DNA of 64,000 nt from Roseicyclus salinarum (GCF_029624655.1 NZ_JARRSA010000002.1:1-64000); one strand, 5' to 3'; positions 44,997-54,868 are shown, counted from the stretch's first letter. The notes: generated by a model not told the origin, from the sequence alone. Made by a program: numbers and translations.

Positions 44997-46169
44997 TCAT
45001 ATCGCGGGCGCATCGAAATCGCACCCGTAGCCCTCCGCCGCGAGGCTGGCGCCCTCGGCCACCATCGCCCCCAACCGTCCCAGCTCGTCGGCGCACTTCG
45101 CCCCGGCCCCGTTGCCGCCCGTCAGCACGGTCACGGTCTCGTCCAGCCGCGCGATGCAGGGCTTGCCCGTCGCCGTGAATGTCACCGCGCAGGCGCCCAC
45201 GGATGTCCGCTCCATCGGGAGGTCCGGCATGAGGCGCGCCAGCTCCCGCAGGAGGCCGCGTCCCGCCTCCACGCTGCCTCCGCCCCGAAACCATGCCGCC
45301 ATCTCCGCCGCGCTGCCAAGGGACGGGCTCGTCGACTCCCCCCCGATCTTCACGAGCCAGCGGCCATCGGGATACAGGATCGGGGGCAGGACGTAGAGGT
45401 CGTGTCCGTGCCCCTCCGGAAAGAAGATCAGCGCGGGCATGTCCGCGAACGCGGCGGCTTGGTCTCGGCCGACCTCCGCAAAGGCGACCGTGCGCCCGAA
45501 GACCTGCAGACGGGGAGGTCTCGGCAAAAGCGCGTCCATGCCCGCATAGCCGCCCGTCGCCACGACCACATGGCCCGCCACGACGATCTGCCCGGACCCA
45601 AGCGCGACCTCGCCGCCACGGCGCCTGACCGCCGTTTCGCGCAGGACGGTGGCGCCTGCCTGCACGGCCAGCGCCTCCTCGGCGCGCCGCATCGCCCGCG
45701 GGTCGATCCAGCCGCCCGCCGGGTCCCAGGCCGCCCGCGTTCCGGGCGCGAAGCGCAACATCGTAAACCGCGCGGCGAGGGCCGCGTCCGACAGCCGGTC
45801 ATGGGCGATCCCTTCGGCATCGGCGACGGCGAGAAAGGCGTCGCCGAAGGCCTTGCCATGGCCCTCGGACGGCGCCGCCATCATCCCGCCGACAGGATGG
45901 TAGAACGCAATCCCCGAACGCGCCTCGATGTCGCGGTAGCGCGCGACGGATCGCGCCGAAAGGCGCGACCAGTCCGCGTCTGCCGCCAGGATGCGCGTGA
46001 TGCGTCCCGCGTCATGGTGGCTGGCGAAGGGTCCCTCGAAGGCGGCCGCGTCTTCCGGCTCGTCCGGCCCGATCAGCGCGACCGAACGCCCGGCTTCGGC
46101 GAGGTGGCGTGCGCAGGCCGTCCCCATCAGGCCTCGGCCGATCACGGCCAGGTCGAAGCGCTTTCTCAT
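44997..46169 (-). CDS. FAD-dependent amine/amino-acid oxidase (DadA/SolA type)
   Basis: A 390-residue flavoprotein of the DAO family. The FAD motif GRGLMG is at residues 11-16. A second GG motif (VVVATGGYAGMDALLP) lies mid-protein, and the C-terminal FAD contact FTATGKPCIARLDETVTVLTGGNGAGAK is split over the family's usual positions. The closest look is to sarcosine oxidase or N-methyl-tryptophan oxidase, where a cysteine near the C-terminus binds FAD covalently; C-containing NGAGAKCADELGR here fits that position roughly. The substrate is unknown. It is probably monocistronic. Confidence 0.88.
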   Translation of the reverse strand: MRKRFDLAVIGRGLMGTACARHLAEAGRSVALIGPDEPEDAAAFEGPFASHHDAGRITRILAADADWSRLSARSVARYRDIEARSGIAFYHPVGGMMAAPSEGHGKAFGDAFLAVADAEGIAHDRLSDAALAARFTMLRFAPGTRAAWDPAGGWIDPRAMRRAEEALAVQAGATVLRETAVRRRGGEVALGSGQIVVAGHVVVATGGYAGMDALLPRPPRLQVFGRTVAFAEVGRDQAAAFADMPALIFFPEGHGHDLYVLPPILYPDGRWLVKIGGESTSPSLGSAAEMAAWFRGGGSVEAGRGLLRELARLMPDLPMERTSVGACAVTFTATGKPCIARLDETVTVLTGGNGAGAKCADELGRLGAMVAEGASLAAEGYGCDFDAPAI

Positions 46170-46246
46170 CTCCGCCGATCTCCCGGGGTCGCCTTGCCCG
46201 AGCCTGCGGCCCGCGCGCTCGCAAACCGCCCCGGACCCGCTCCCGG

Positions 46247-46268
46247 CTTCATCTTTCCCGAAATACGC
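46247..46268 (-). repeat. Short 3'-flank repeat motif, copy 1
   Basis: On the plus strand it reads CTTCATCTTTCCCGAAATAC then GC. It lies 34 bp past the hemE stop, in the direction of hemE transcription. A copy with one difference is at 54,869. I associate this pattern with Rhodobacterales intergenic ends; its function is not known. Confidence 0.6.
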
Positions 46269-46302
46269 ATCGCCGCGCCCGCCCCATGGCGCCGCCGCCG
46301 CT

Positions 46303-47349
46303 TCAGCCGCGGATGGTCTCCAGGAGCAGGTGCACGTTCTCCGGGTCGGCTTCCGGCGTGATGCCGTGTCCGAGGTTGAAGATGTGCGGCCCGCCCTTCA
46401 GCGCGTCCACGATGGCGCGCGTCGCATCCACCAGCGCCTGGCCGCCCGTCACCATGTGCCTGGGGTCGAGGTTGCCTTGGACGCAGCTGTCGGGCTGCAG
46501 GTGCCTTGCCGCCCAGGCCGGGTCGACCTGGGTGTCGATGGCCACGCAATCCGCGCCGACCTCCTTCGCGAAACCGACGTATTTCTCGCCCGCCTCGCGC
46601 GGGAAGGCGATGACCGGAAGGTCCGGATGCCGCCGCTTCAACTCGCCCGTGATCCGTTTCGCGGGCTCCAGAGCGAAGGTGCGGAAGGCCTCGCCCTTCA
46701 GCGATCCCGCCCAGCTGTCGAAGATCTTCACGACCTCGGCGCCCGCACGCACCTGGGCGTCGAGATATTCGATCGTGGCCTCGGTCAGCAGGTCGATCAG
46801 CCCGGCGAAGGTCGCCGGGTCGCTTTCGCGCAGTGCATGGGCCGGTCCCTGGTCGGGCGTCCCGCGCCCTGCGATCATGTAGGTCGCGACGGTCCAGGGC
46901 GCGCCGGCGAAGCCGATCAGCGTGGTCTCCTGCGGCAATTCGCGCGACAGGATCTTCACCGTCTCGTAGACCGGCGCGAGGTGGTCGTGGATGTCGTCCT
47001 TGCCCTTCAGCGCGCGCAGGCCCTCGGGGCCGGTGATCGTGGACAGGCGCGGCCCCTCTCCGGTCACGAACCACAGATCGGCGCCGAGCGCCTGCGGGAT
47101 CAGCAGGATGTCGGCGAACAGGATCGCCGCATCGAAACCGTAGCGCCGGATCGGCTGGAGCGTGACCTCGGCGGCGAGCTCGGGGTTGTAGCACAGCGAC
47201 AGGAAGTCCCCGGCCTTCGCCCGCGTCTCGCGGTATTCCGGGAGGTAGCGCCCGGCTTGCCGCATCAGCCAGACCGGCGGCACGTCCATCGCCTCGCCCG
47301 CCAGCGAACGCAGGAGTTTCTTCTGGCCCGTGGCAGGCGCGTCAAACAT
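46303..47349 (-). CDS. hemE: Uroporphyrinogen decarboxylase
   Basis: A 348-residue enzyme that removes four acetate carboxyls from uroporphyrinogen III to give coproporphyrinogen III. Signature [17 protein letters not shown] lies near the N-terminus and [16 protein letters not shown] mid-protein. The catalytic aspartate is in [10 protein letters not shown]. The end [18 protein letters not shown] is typical. The ATG at 47349 is divergent from hemC, with a 105-bp shared region holding a 9-bp inverted repeat. It feeds both HemF and HemN. Confidence 0.97.
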   Translation of the reverse strand: MFDAPATGQKKLLRSLAGEAMDVPPVWLMRQAGRYLPEYRETRAKAGDFLSLCYNPELAAEVTLQPIRRYGFDAAILFADILLIPQALGADLWFVTGEGPRLSTITGPEGLRALKGKDDIHDHLAPVYETVKILSRELPQETTLIGFAGAPWTVATYMIAGRGTPDQGPAHALRESDPATFAGLIDLLTEATIEYLDAQVRAGAEVVKIFDSWAGSLKGEAFRTFALEPAKRITGELKRRHPDLPVIAFPREAGEKYVGFAKEVGADCVAIDTQVDPAWAARHLQPDSCVQGNLDPRHMVTGGQALVDATRAIVDALKGGPHIFNLGHGITPEADPENVHLLLETIRG

Positions 47350-47401
47350 GGGTGTTGTCCTTCGGTCGTTTGCGCCACAGGAATTGTGCGCAAGGTTCAG
47401 T

Positions 47402-47439
47402 CTGTCAACCCGAGGGTGATTGTCAAGCAAGGTTGACAG
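47402..47439. promoter_or_regulatory. Inverted repeat in the hemE-hemC divergent region
   Basis: CTGTCAACC (47402-47410) and GGTTGACAG (47431-47439) are exact reverse complements 20 bp apart, with a further TGTCAA in between. TTGACA elements face both ways, so this is probably promoter and operator DNA for both haem genes. The regulator is unknown. Confidence 0.5.
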
Positions 47440-47454
47440 ATGTAGGAGAAAGCC

Positions 47455-48417
47455 ATGACGACCGATCTTCCGACCCCCGCCAAGCCCCTCCGCATCGGAA
47501 CCCGCGGCTCGCCGCTCGCGCTGGCGCAGGCGCATGAGACGCGCCGCCGCCTGATGGCCGCGTTCGACCTGCCCGAGGCGGCATTCGAGATCGTCGTGAT
47601 CAAGACGACCGGGGACGACCGCAGCCTGATCGACGCGGATGTCGCGTTGAAGACGCTGGGCGGCAAGGGTCTGTTCACGAAGGAGATCGAGGAGGACATG
47701 CTGTCGGGCCGGATCGACATCGCGGTCCACTCGATGAAGGACATGCCGACGCTGCAGCCGCAGGGCCTCGTGCTCGACTGCTACCTCCCGCGCGAGGATG
47801 TTCGGGACGCCTTCGTGTCGCTCCGCCACGACGCCATCGCCGACCTTCCCTCCGGCGCGCGGGTCGGGTCCTCGTCGCTTCGGCGGCGGGCCCAGCTGAA
47901 GGCGCGGCGGCCCGACCTCGAGGTCGTGGAGTTCCGGGGCAACGTCCAGACCCGCATGAAGAAGCTGGGCGATGGTGTGGCCGACGCCACGTTCCTCGCC
48001 ATGGCGGGGCTCAGGCGGCTTGGCATGACCGAGGTCGTCAAGTCCGCCATCGCGCCCGAGGACGTTCTTCCAGCGATCGCGCAAGGCGCGATCGGCATCG
48101 AGCGCCGGACGGACGACGCGCGCGCGGCCGCGATGCTCGAGGCGATCCACGACGCCGTGACCGGCCTGCGCCTCGCGGCCGAGCGGGCCTTCCTCGCCGG
48201 CCTCGACGGCTCCTGCGAGACGCCGATCGCGGGGCTTGCGGAGATTGACGGCGGCACGCTGAGGCTGCGCGGAGAGATCCTTCGCCCCGACGGCTCGGAG
48301 GTGCTGACCGACGACCGGACAGCACCCGTCGAGGACGGCGCGAAGCTGGGGGCCGACATGGCGCGTGACATGCGGGCGCGGGCGGGCGAGGGGTTTTTCG
48401 ACTGGATCGCCGCCTGA
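47455..48417 (+). CDS. hemC: Hydroxymethylbilane synthase (porphobilinogen deaminase)
   Basis: A 320-residue enzyme that joins four porphobilinogens into hydroxymethylbilane. [15 protein letters not shown] opens the protein. The catalytic loop VHSMKDMPT, the [13 protein letters not shown] stretch and the cofactor-binding cysteine C254 in [10 protein letters not shown] are all present. The start follows AGGAG. It is divergent from hemE. hemD does not follow; the next gene is rfbC. Confidence 0.97.
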   Translation: MTTDLPTPAKPLRIGTRGSPLALAQAHETRRRLMAAFDLPEAAFEIVVIKTTGDDRSLIDADVALKTLGGKGLFTKEIEEDMLSGRIDIAVHSMKDMPTLQPQGLVLDCYLPREDVRDAFVSLRHDAIADLPSGARVGSSSLRRRAQLKARRPDLEVVEFRGNVQTRMKKLGDGVADATFLAMAGLRRLGMTEVVKSAIAPEDVLPAIAQGAIGIERRTDDARAAAMLEAIHDAVTGLRLAAERAFLAGLDGSCETPIAGLAEIDGGTLRLRGEILRPDGSEVLTDDRTAPVEDGAKLGADMARDMRARAGEGFFDWIAA

Positions 48418-48550
48418 GGCCCGACGCCGCGCGGCAGCGCCGCCCGAGGCTTGCGCCCGACATCTTGTGACCGGGCGGCACCCGTGCAATCGTCGCACCC
48501 GCCGATGAAGATCGGCCAGTTTGGATCACGAAGACCGCAGGTTTCAACCA

Positions 48551-49123
48551 ATGCATGTCGACCAGACCGGCATTCCGGGCCTTCTCGTGCTGACGCCCGC
48601 GCGCTTCGGCGACGACCGCGGCTTTTTTGGTGAGACGTGGAACCGCGCGCGGCTGGCGGAACACGGGATCGACATCGATTTCGTTCAGGACAACCATTCG
48701 CTTTCGGCGCAGCCCGGAACGGTGCGCGGCCTCCACTTCCAGGCGCCGCCGCACGCGCAGGCCAAGCTCGTGCGGTGCGGGCGCGGGGTGCTGTTCGACG
48801 TGGCGGTGGACATCCGCCGGGGCTCGCCGACCTGGGGACGCTGGTTCGGCATCGAGCTCAGCTTCGAGAACGGCAGGCAGCTTCTGATCCCCGAGGGCTT
48901 TGCGCATGGCTTCGCCACGCGCGTCCCCGACACCGAGATCGTCTACAAGTGCTCGGACCATTACGCCCCAGAGACCGAGGGCGCGCTGCGGTTCGACGAC
49001 CCTGACATCGGCATCGACTGGGGCCTCGGCGGCCTTGCGCCGATCCTGTCGGGCAAGGACGCCGCCGCGGGCCGCTTCGCCGGGTTCGAAAGCCCGTTCA
49101 CCTACGCGGAGGGCGCAACGTGA
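48551..49123 (+). CDS. rfbC: dTDP-4-dehydrorhamnose 3,5-epimerase
   Basis: A 190-residue cupin-fold epimerase, third enzyme of dTDP-L-rhamnose synthesis. The catalytic histidine is H62 in [12 protein letters not shown], with the RGFFGETWN segment at 23-31 and the PEGFAHGF motif in the second half. The ATG at 48551 is preferred over a frame extension 30 bases upstream. Its TGA overlaps the GTG of rfbB. First gene of rfbCBDA. Confidence 0.96.
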   Translation: MHVDQTGIPGLLVLTPARFGDDRGFFGETWNRARLAEHGIDIDFVQDNHSLSAQPGTVRGLHFQAPPHAQAKLVRCGRGVLFDVAVDIRRGSPTWGRWFGIELSFENGRQLLIPEGFAHGFATRVPDTEIVYKCSDHYAPETEGALRFDDPDIGIDWGLGGLAPILSGKDAAAGRFAGFESPFTYAEGAT

Positions 49124-50160
49124 AGCTTGTGGTGACGGGCGGCGCGGGCTTCATCGGCTCGGCTGTGGTGCGGCTGGCGGTGTCGCGTGGGCATACCGTG
49201 GTCAACGTCGACGCGCTGACCTATGCCGCCTGCCTCGACAACGTGGCCGAGGTCGCCGACAGCCCGCTCTACGCCTTCGAGCACGCCGATATCCGCGACC
49301 GCGCCGCGATGGACCGCATCCTTGCGGAACACCGCCCGGACGCGATCATGCACCTCGCCGCCGAAAGCCATGTGGACCGCTCGATCGACGGGCCGGGCAC
49401 GTTCATCGAGACGAACGTGACCGGGACCTATACGCTTCTGGAGGCCGCGCGGGCGTGGTGGACCCAGGCTGGCAGACCCTCGGCGTTCCGCTTCCACCAC
49501 ATCTCGACCGACGAGGTCTACGGAACCCTCGGCGAAACCGGCCTCTTCACCGAAGAGACGCCCTATGCGCCGAACTCGCCCTATTCGGCGTCGAAGGCCG
49601 CCTCGGACCACCTCGTGCGCGCCTGGCACGAGACCTACGGCCTGCCGGTGATCCTTACAAACTGCTCCAACAATTACGGCCCCTTCCACTTCCCCGAGAA
49701 GCTGATCCCGGTGGTCATCCTGAACGCGCTCGCAGGGCGGCCGATCCCGGTCTACGGGCAGGGGCTTAACGTGCGCGACTGGCTCTTTGTCGAGGATCAC
49801 GCCGACGCGCTTCTGCTTGCGGTGGAGACGGGCGTGGTAGGCCGCAGCTACAACATCGGCGGCAACAACGAGCGGCGGAACATCGACCTCGTGCGCACGA
49901 TCTGCGCGCTGCTCGACAAGCGGCGGCCGGACGCGGCGCCGCATGACCGGCTGATCACCTTCGTCGAGGACCGCCCCGGCCACGACCTGCGCTACGCGAT
50001 CGACGCAAGGCGCATCCGCGACGAGCTGGGCTGGAGCCCGTCCGTCACCGTGGAGGAGGGGCTCGCGCGCACCGTCGACTGGTATCTCGCGAACGAGGAC
50101 TGGTGGCGCGCGCTTCAGGCGCGCGAGGGCGTGGGGCAACGTCTGGGAAAGGCGGGGTAG
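49120..50160 (+). CDS. rfbB: dTDP-glucose 4,6-dehydratase
   Basis: A 346-residue extended short-chain dehydrogenase, second step of the dTDP-rhamnose route. It has a GTG start overlapping the rfbC stop (GTGA). The NAD motif GGAGFIG is at residues 7-13 and the catalytic Y155-SAS-K159 is in [15 protein letters not shown]. The DE pair of the dehydratase is in [26 protein letters not shown] follows as usual. rfbD begins four bases after the stop. Confidence 0.97.
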   Translation: MKLVVTGGAGFIGSAVVRLAVSRGHTVVNVDALTYAACLDNVAEVADSPLYAFEHADIRDRAAMDRILAEHRPDAIMHLAAESHVDRSIDGPGTFIETNVTGTYTLLEAARAWWTQAGRPSAFRFHHISTDEVYGTLGETGLFTEETPYAPNSPYSASKAASDHLVRAWHETYGLPVILTNCSNNYGPFHFPEKLIPVVILNALAGRPIPVYGQGLNVRDWLFVEDHADALLLAVETGVVGRSYNIGGNNERRNIDLVRTICALLDKRRPDAAPHDRLITFVEDRPGHDLRYAIDARRIRDELGWSPSVTVEEGLARTVDWYLANEDWWRALQAREGVGQRLGKAG

Positions 50161-50164
50161 GGCC

Positions 50165-51025
50165 ATGCGCGTGCTCGTCTTCGGCCGGACCGGCCAGGTC
50201 GCGACGGAACTCGCGCGCGCCGCCGATGTGATCGCGCTCGGGCGCGGGGCCGCCGATCTCGGCAAGCCCGAGGACTGCGCCGCGGCGATCCGCGAGCACG
50301 CCCCCGACGCCGTCATCAACGCCGCCGCCTACACTGCGGTCGACGGCGCCGAGGAGGACGAGACGCTGGCGACGATCATCAACGGCGCCGCACCCGCCGC
50401 CATGGCGCGTGCCTGCGCGGAGCTGGGCGTGCCGCTCGTCCACATCTCGACCGACTATGTCTTCGACGGCGAGGGTGCCTCGCCGCGCCGCCCGGACGAA
50501 CCCACCGGGCCGCTCGGCGCCTACGGGCGCTCCAAGCTCGCGGGCGAGGAGGGGGTGCGTGCGGCGGGCGGGCCCCACGCGATCCTGAGAACAAGCTGGG
50601 TCGTCTCGGCGCATGGAGCGAACTTCGTGAAAACCATGCTCAGGGTCGGGCCCCAGCGCGGCCACCTGCGCGTGGTGAGCGACCAGATCGGCGGGCCGAC
50701 GCCCGCGGCCGACATCGCGGCGGCCTGCCTGAAGATCGCCGGGGCGCTTTCTGCCGATCCCGCGAAATCCGGCACCTACCACTTCGCCGGCGCGCCCGAC
50801 ACGTCCTGGGCGGGTTTCGCGAGGGCCATCTTCGAGGCGGCCGGCCTGGAGGTCGGCGTCGAGGAGATCCCCTCGACGGACTATCCGACGCCTGCGCGGC
50901 GGCCGCTGAACTCGCGGCTCGACTGCAGCGCGACCGAAGCCGCCTTCGGCATCGCCCGCCCCGACTGGCGCGAGGGCCTCGCGGCGATCCTCACCGACCT
51001 CAAGGCGAAAGGCGATCTCGCATGA
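50165..51025 (+). CDS. rfbD: dTDP-4-dehydrorhamnose reductase
   Basis: A 286-residue NAD(P)H reductase for the last step to dTDP-L-rhamnose. The N-terminal VLVFGRTGQVATEL is the nucleotide motif of RmlD. ISTDYVFDGEG and GAYGRSKLAGEE (the latter with the Y-xxx-K pair) follow in order, then RTSWVVSAHGANFVKTML. Its stop overlaps the rfbA ATG by four bases. Confidence 0.96.
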   Translation: MRVLVFGRTGQVATELARAADVIALGRGAADLGKPEDCAAAIREHAPDAVINAAAYTAVDGAEEDETLATIINGAAPAAMARACAELGVPLVHISTDYVFDGEGASPRRPDEPTGPLGAYGRSKLAGEEGVRAAGGPHAILRTSWVVSAHGANFVKTMLRVGPQRGHLRVVSDQIGGPTPAADIAAACLKIAGALSADPAKSGTYHFAGAPDTSWAGFARAIFEAAGLEVGVEEIPSTDYPTPARRPLNSRLDCSATEAAFGIARPDWREGLAAILTDLKAKGDLA

Positions 51026-51891
51026 CGCAGCGCAAGGGCATCATCCTGGCCGGCGGCTCCGGCACGCGGCTCTATCCGATCACGCTCGGCGTCTCGAAGC
51101 AGCTTCTGCCGATCTACGACAAGCCGATGATCTACTATCCGATCAGCGTCCTGATGCTTGGCGGCATCCGCGAGATCGCGATCATCACCACGCCCGAGGA
51201 CCAGGCGCAGTTCATCCGCACGCTGGGCGACGGCAGCCAGTGGGGCCTCTCGTTCACCTACATCGAACAACCCTCGCCCGACGGGCTGGCGCAGGCCTAC
51301 ATCCTCGCGCGCGACTTCCTCGCCGGCGCGCCCTCGGCGATGGTTCTGGGCGACAACATATTCTTCGGCCACGGTCTGCCCGAGATGCTGGCGGCCGCCG
51401 ACGCCTCCGACGCCGCGGGCACCGTCTTCGGCTATCACGTCGCCGATCCCGAGCGCTACGGCGTGGTGGACTTCGGACCGAACGGCGAGGTGCGCGCGAT
51501 TGTCGAGAAACCGGACATCCCGCCCTCGCCCTACGCCGTGACGGGGCTCTACTATCTCGATGGCACCGCGCCCGACCGTGCCGCGCAGGTGACGCCCTCG
51601 GCCCGCGGCGAACTGGAGATCACGTCGCTTCTGGAAAGCTACCTCCACGACGGATCGCTCGACGTGCAACGCATGGGCCGCGGTTACGCATGGCTCGACA
51701 CGGGCACGCACGGCAGCCTGCTCGACGCCGGAAACTTCGTGCGCACGCTGACCGAGCGGCAGGGCCTGCAGACCGGCTCCCCCGACGAGATCGCCTTCGC
51801 GCAGGGCTGGATCGACGGCGACCAGCTCCGCGCGCGGATCGAAATGTTCACCAAGAACGGCTATGGCGACTACTTGAAATCCCTTCTTTGA
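51022..51891 (+). CDS. rfbA: Glucose-1-phosphate thymidylyltransferase
   Basis: A 289-residue nucleotidyltransferase that makes dTDP-glucose, the first step of the rhamnose route. The signature LAGGSGTRLYPIT is at residues 9-21, followed by SKQLLPIYDKPMIYYP. The metal aspartate lies in VLGDNIFFG, and EKP (IVEKPDIPPS) is mid-protein. It closes rfbCBDA. The rhamnose made probably goes into the LPS or polysaccharide coded around 32-44 kb. Confidence 0.97.
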   Translation: MTQRKGIILAGGSGTRLYPITLGVSKQLLPIYDKPMIYYPISVLMLGGIREIAIITTPEDQAQFIRTLGDGSQWGLSFTYIEQPSPDGLAQAYILARDFLAGAPSAMVLGDNIFFGHGLPEMLAAADASDAAGTVFGYHVADPERYGVVDFGPNGEVRAIVEKPDIPPSPYAVTGLYYLDGTAPDRAAQVTPSARGELEITSLLESYLHDGSLDVQRMGRGYAWLDTGTHGSLLDAGNFVRTLTERQGLQTGSPDEIAFAQGWIDGDQLRARIEMFTKNGYGDYLKSLL

Positions 51892-51955
51892 CAGGCTCAA
51901 ACCGCCTCGTGGCACCGGCGGGCGGCCCGTCGCCCGGAAAAGGTGGCGGGGCCTC

Positions 51956-51986
51956 TTGACCTTCCAGTGACTGGAAGGCCTATGTG
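51956..51986 (+). promoter_or_regulatory. CueR-type copper-responsive promoter of copA
   Basis: The -35 TTGACC (51956-51961) and -10 TATGTG (51981-51986) are 19 bp apart, the long spacing typical of MerR-family promoters. Between them sits the dyad CCTTCCAGTGACTGGAAGG (51960-51978), perfect around one central base and very like the E. coli copA operator. CueR encoded just downstream should bind it. Confidence 0.93.
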
Positions 51987-52014
51987 CGGTCGGCACCCAA
52001 AGGACCCGACCCAG

Positions 52015-54462
52015 ATGCCCGACACGCTCCAGCAGCACCGACTGCGTTACGACATCGCCAATCTCAGCTGCGGTGGCTGCGCCGCGCGCGCGCGGACCGC
52101 CCTGTCCGCCATTCCGGGCGTCGCCGAGGCGCGCGTGAACTTCGCGACCCGCCGCGCCGACATCCTGCCCGGTCCCGGCTTCGATCCGGGCGCGGTCGGC
52201 CCCGCCATGGAGAAGGCGGGCTACCCCGCCACGCCGCATGCGCCCGCGCGGCCGATCCGGCTTGAGGTCGCCAACCTGAGCTGCGGAAGCTGCGTCGCGC
52301 GGGCCGAGAAGGCGCTTCTGAATGCCCCCGGCGTCGAGGAGGCGACCGTGAACCTCGCGACGCGCCGCGCCGAGATCCGCACGGGCGGCCCCTTCGAAAT
52401 GGACGCGCTGCAGTCCCACATGGAGGCCGCCGGCTACCCCGTGCGCCCCCTCGACGACACGCCCGAGGCCGCGTCCGCCACCGCGCCGGCCGAGCGCGAC
52501 GAGGCCGCGCCCTACCGCCGCGCCTTCGTCATCTCCGCGCTCCTGACGCTTCCGGTCTTCGTCGCCGAGATGGGCGGCCATATCGTGCCCGCGCTTCACC
52601 ACTGGCTGACCATGACCTTTGGCCAGACGCCCCTGCGGATCGCGCAGTTCGTGTTGACCACGGCCGTGCTGGCGGGCCCCGGCGCGGTGTTCTTCCGCCT
52701 CGGCGTGCCCGCGCTCCTGCGCCGCGCGCCCGAGATGAACAGCCTCGTGGTGCTGGGCGCGGGCGCGGCCTGGGCGTGGTCCACGGTCGTCACCTTCGCG
52801 CCCGACCTCGTGCCCCAGAGCGGTCGTCACGTCTACTTCGAGGCCGCCGCCGTCATCGTCACCCTGATCCTTCTCGGCCGCTGGCTCGAGGCCCGCGCGC
52901 GCGGACAGGCCGGCGCGGCGATCGCGGGGCTCATGGCGCTGCGGCCCGACACCGCGACACGTCTCCGCGCGGACGGCACCGAAGAGGACGTGCCGCTCGA
53001 GCGCATCCGTCCCGGCGACCTTCTGCGGCTGCGTCCGGGCGGGCGCGTCGCCGTCGACGGCGTGGTCGAGGATGGCCGCAGCCATGTCGACGAGGCCATG
53101 CTGACAGGCGAGCCCCTGCCGGTCGGCAAGGGCGAAGGCGATCCGGTGACGGCGGGCACCGTGAACGGAACCGGCGCGCTGGTCTACCGCGCGACGGCGG
53201 TCGGCTCGGACACCGTCCTGTCGCGCATCGTCGCAATGGTCGAGGACGCGCAGGCGACCCGTCTGCCGGTGCAGTCCCTCATCGACCGCGTCACCGCCGT
53301 CTTCGTGCCGGTGGTGCTGGCCATCGCGCTGGTCGCGGGCGGGCTCTGGCTGGCCTTCGGCCCCGACCCGTCGCAAGCGCTCGTCGTGACGGTCTCCGTC
53401 CTCATCATCGCCTGCCCCTGCGCGATGGGCCTCGCCACCCCGGTCTCGATCCTTGCGGGGACAGGCAGGGCGGCGCGCCTCGGCGTCCTCTTCCGGCAGG
53501 GCGACGCGCTCCAGACGCTGTCGCGCGTCGACCTCGTGGCCTTCGACAAGACCGGAACCCTGACCGAGGGGCGTCCCGCCGTGACGGGCCTGCACCCCGT
53601 CGCCATCGCCGAGGCCGAGCTTCTCGCCCTCGCCGCCGCCGGCGAGCGCGCCTCCGAGCACCCGCTCGCGCGCGCGATCGTCGAGGAGGCCGAGGCCCGG
53701 GACCTCGACGTCCCGCACGCCGACGGCTTCCAGAGCGTGACGGGGTCCGGCATCTCCGCCAGCCTCGCCGGTTCGCCGCTCCTCGTGGGCAGCGCCGCGC
53801 ATCTCGAGGCGGCGGGCGTCAGGGTTCCCGCGCCGCCGCCGGGCCCCGAGACGAACGTCCACGTCGCGCGCGGCGGGCGTTACCTGGGCCGAATCGCGCT
53901 GTCCGATCCGCTCAAGCCGGACGCCGCGCGCGCGGTGGCCGGCCTGATGCGGCGCGGCATCGCCGTGGCGATCCTCTCGGGCGACGGCGAGGGGCCGGTC
54001 CGGGCCGCCGCCGAGACTCTCGGCGTGACCGAGGCGCGCCACGCCCTGTCGCCCGGGGACAAGCGCGCGACGCTCGACGCCTGGCGCGACGAGGGCCTGA
54101 AGGTCGCCTTCGTCGGCGACGGCATCAACGACGCGCCCATCCTCGCGGCGGCCGACGTGGGCATCGCGCTCGGCTCCGGCACCGATGTCGCGATCGAGGC
54201 GGCGGACGTGGTCCTCGTGTCGGGCGCGCCCTCCGCGGTCGTGACCGCCCACGAGGTCAGCCGCCGCACCCTGCGCAACATCGCGCAGAACCTCGTCTGG
54301 GCCTTCGGCTACAACGTCGCCCTGATCCCCGTCGCGGCGGGCGTCCTCGCGCTCGCGGGCGGGCCCTTCCTCAACCCCATGCTCGCGGCGGGCGCGATGG
54401 CGGCAAGCTCCGTCCTCGTGGTCGCCAACGCGCTTCGGCTCAAGCGGATGAGGGCGGCATGA
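52015..54462 (+). CDS. copA: Copper-exporting P-type ATPase
   Basis: An 815-residue P1B-1 ATPase for Cu(I) efflux. Two N-terminal metal-binding domains carry C19-GG-C22 and C90-GS-C93. The membrane pathway motif is C467-P-C469, the phosphorylation site DKTGT begins at D511, and GDGINDAPIL and the HP motif (SEHPLA) are present. The start at 52015 is set by the promoter: an in-frame ATG at 51982 lies inside the -10 box and cannot be translated from this transcript. It overlaps cueR by four bases. It differs from ccoI by having two complete metal domains. Confidence 0.96.
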   Translation: MPDTLQQHRLRYDIANLSCGGCAARARTALSAIPGVAEARVNFATRRADILPGPGFDPGAVGPAMEKAGYPATPHAPARPIRLEVANLSCGSCVARAEKALLNAPGVEEATVNLATRRAEIRTGGPFEMDALQSHMEAAGYPVRPLDDTPEAASATAPAERDEAAPYRRAFVISALLTLPVFVAEMGGHIVPALHHWLTMTFGQTPLRIAQFVLTTAVLAGPGAVFFRLGVPALLRRAPEMNSLVVLGAGAAWAWSTVVTFAPDLVPQSGRHVYFEAAAVIVTLILLGRWLEARARGQAGAAIAGLMALRPDTATRLRADGTEEDVPLERIRPGDLLRLRPGGRVAVDGVVEDGRSHVDEAMLTGEPLPVGKGEGDPVTAGTVNGTGALVYRATAVGSDTVLSRIVAMVEDAQATRLPVQSLIDRVTAVFVPVVLAIALVAGGLWLAFGPDPSQALVVTVSVLIIACPCAMGLATPVSILAGTGRAARLGVLFRQGDALQTLSRVDLVAFDKTGTLTEGRPAVTGLHPVAIAEAELLALAAAGERASEHPLARAIVEEAEARDLDVPHADGFQSVTGSGISASLAGSPLLVGSAAHLEAAGVRVPAPPPGPETNVHVARGGRYLGRIALSDPLKPDAARAVAGLMRRGIAVAILSGDGEGPVRAAAETLGVTEARHALSPGDKRATLDAWRDEGLKVAFVGDGINDAPILAAADVGIALGSGTDVAIEAADVVLVSGAPSAVVTAHEVSRRTLRNIAQNLVWAFGYNVALIPVAAGVLALAGGPFLNPMLAAGAMAASSVLVVANALRLKRMRAA

Positions 54463-54848
54463 ACATCGGCGAGGTCTCCGAACGCACCGGCCTTCCGGCC
54501 AAGACGATCCGCTACTACGAGGAGATCGGCCTTGTCCGGCCCGATCGCGACGCCAACGGCTACAGGCGCTTCGACGGGCAGCACCTGCACAAGCTCGCCT
54601 TCCTCGGGCGCGCGCGCTCGCTCGGCTTCTCGATCGAGGATTGCCGGACGCTCCTGGCCCTCTGGGAGGACCGCGAACGCGCGTCGCAGGACGTCAAGGC
54701 CGTCGCCGAAAGGCACCTTGCCGAAATCGATGCGAAGATGGCCGAACTGGCCGCGATGCGCGCCACGCTCTCCGATCTCGTCCGGCGCTGTGCGGGAGAC
54801 AGGCGCCCGGACTGCCCGATCCTGAGCGACCTCGCCGATCCGGGCTGA
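54459..54848 (+). CDS. cueR: Cu(I)-responsive MerR-family regulator
   Basis: A 129-residue transcription factor. The N-terminal winged helix-turn-helix begins MNIGEVSERTGLPAKTIRYYEEIGL. A dimer coiled-coil (residues 75-108) is followed by the metal loop with C111 and C119, seven residues apart as in CueR, and no third cysteine of the ZntR kind. It overlaps copA, so copper should induce both genes from the 51.96-kb promoter, a feedback arrangement. Confidence 0.96.
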   Translation: MNIGEVSERTGLPAKTIRYYEEIGLVRPDRDANGYRRFDGQHLHKLAFLGRARSLGFSIEDCRTLLALWEDRERASQDVKAVAERHLAEIDAKMAELAAMRATLSDLVRRCAGDRRPDCPILSDLADPG

Positions 54849-54868
54849 GGCGGGGCCCCGCGCCTCCC

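Noticed and set aside
50881-54252. Open frame of about 1,120 codons on the minus strand opposite rfbD, rfbA and copA
   Set aside because: It spans three confirmed genes and the CueR promoter and shows only low-complexity antisense composition.
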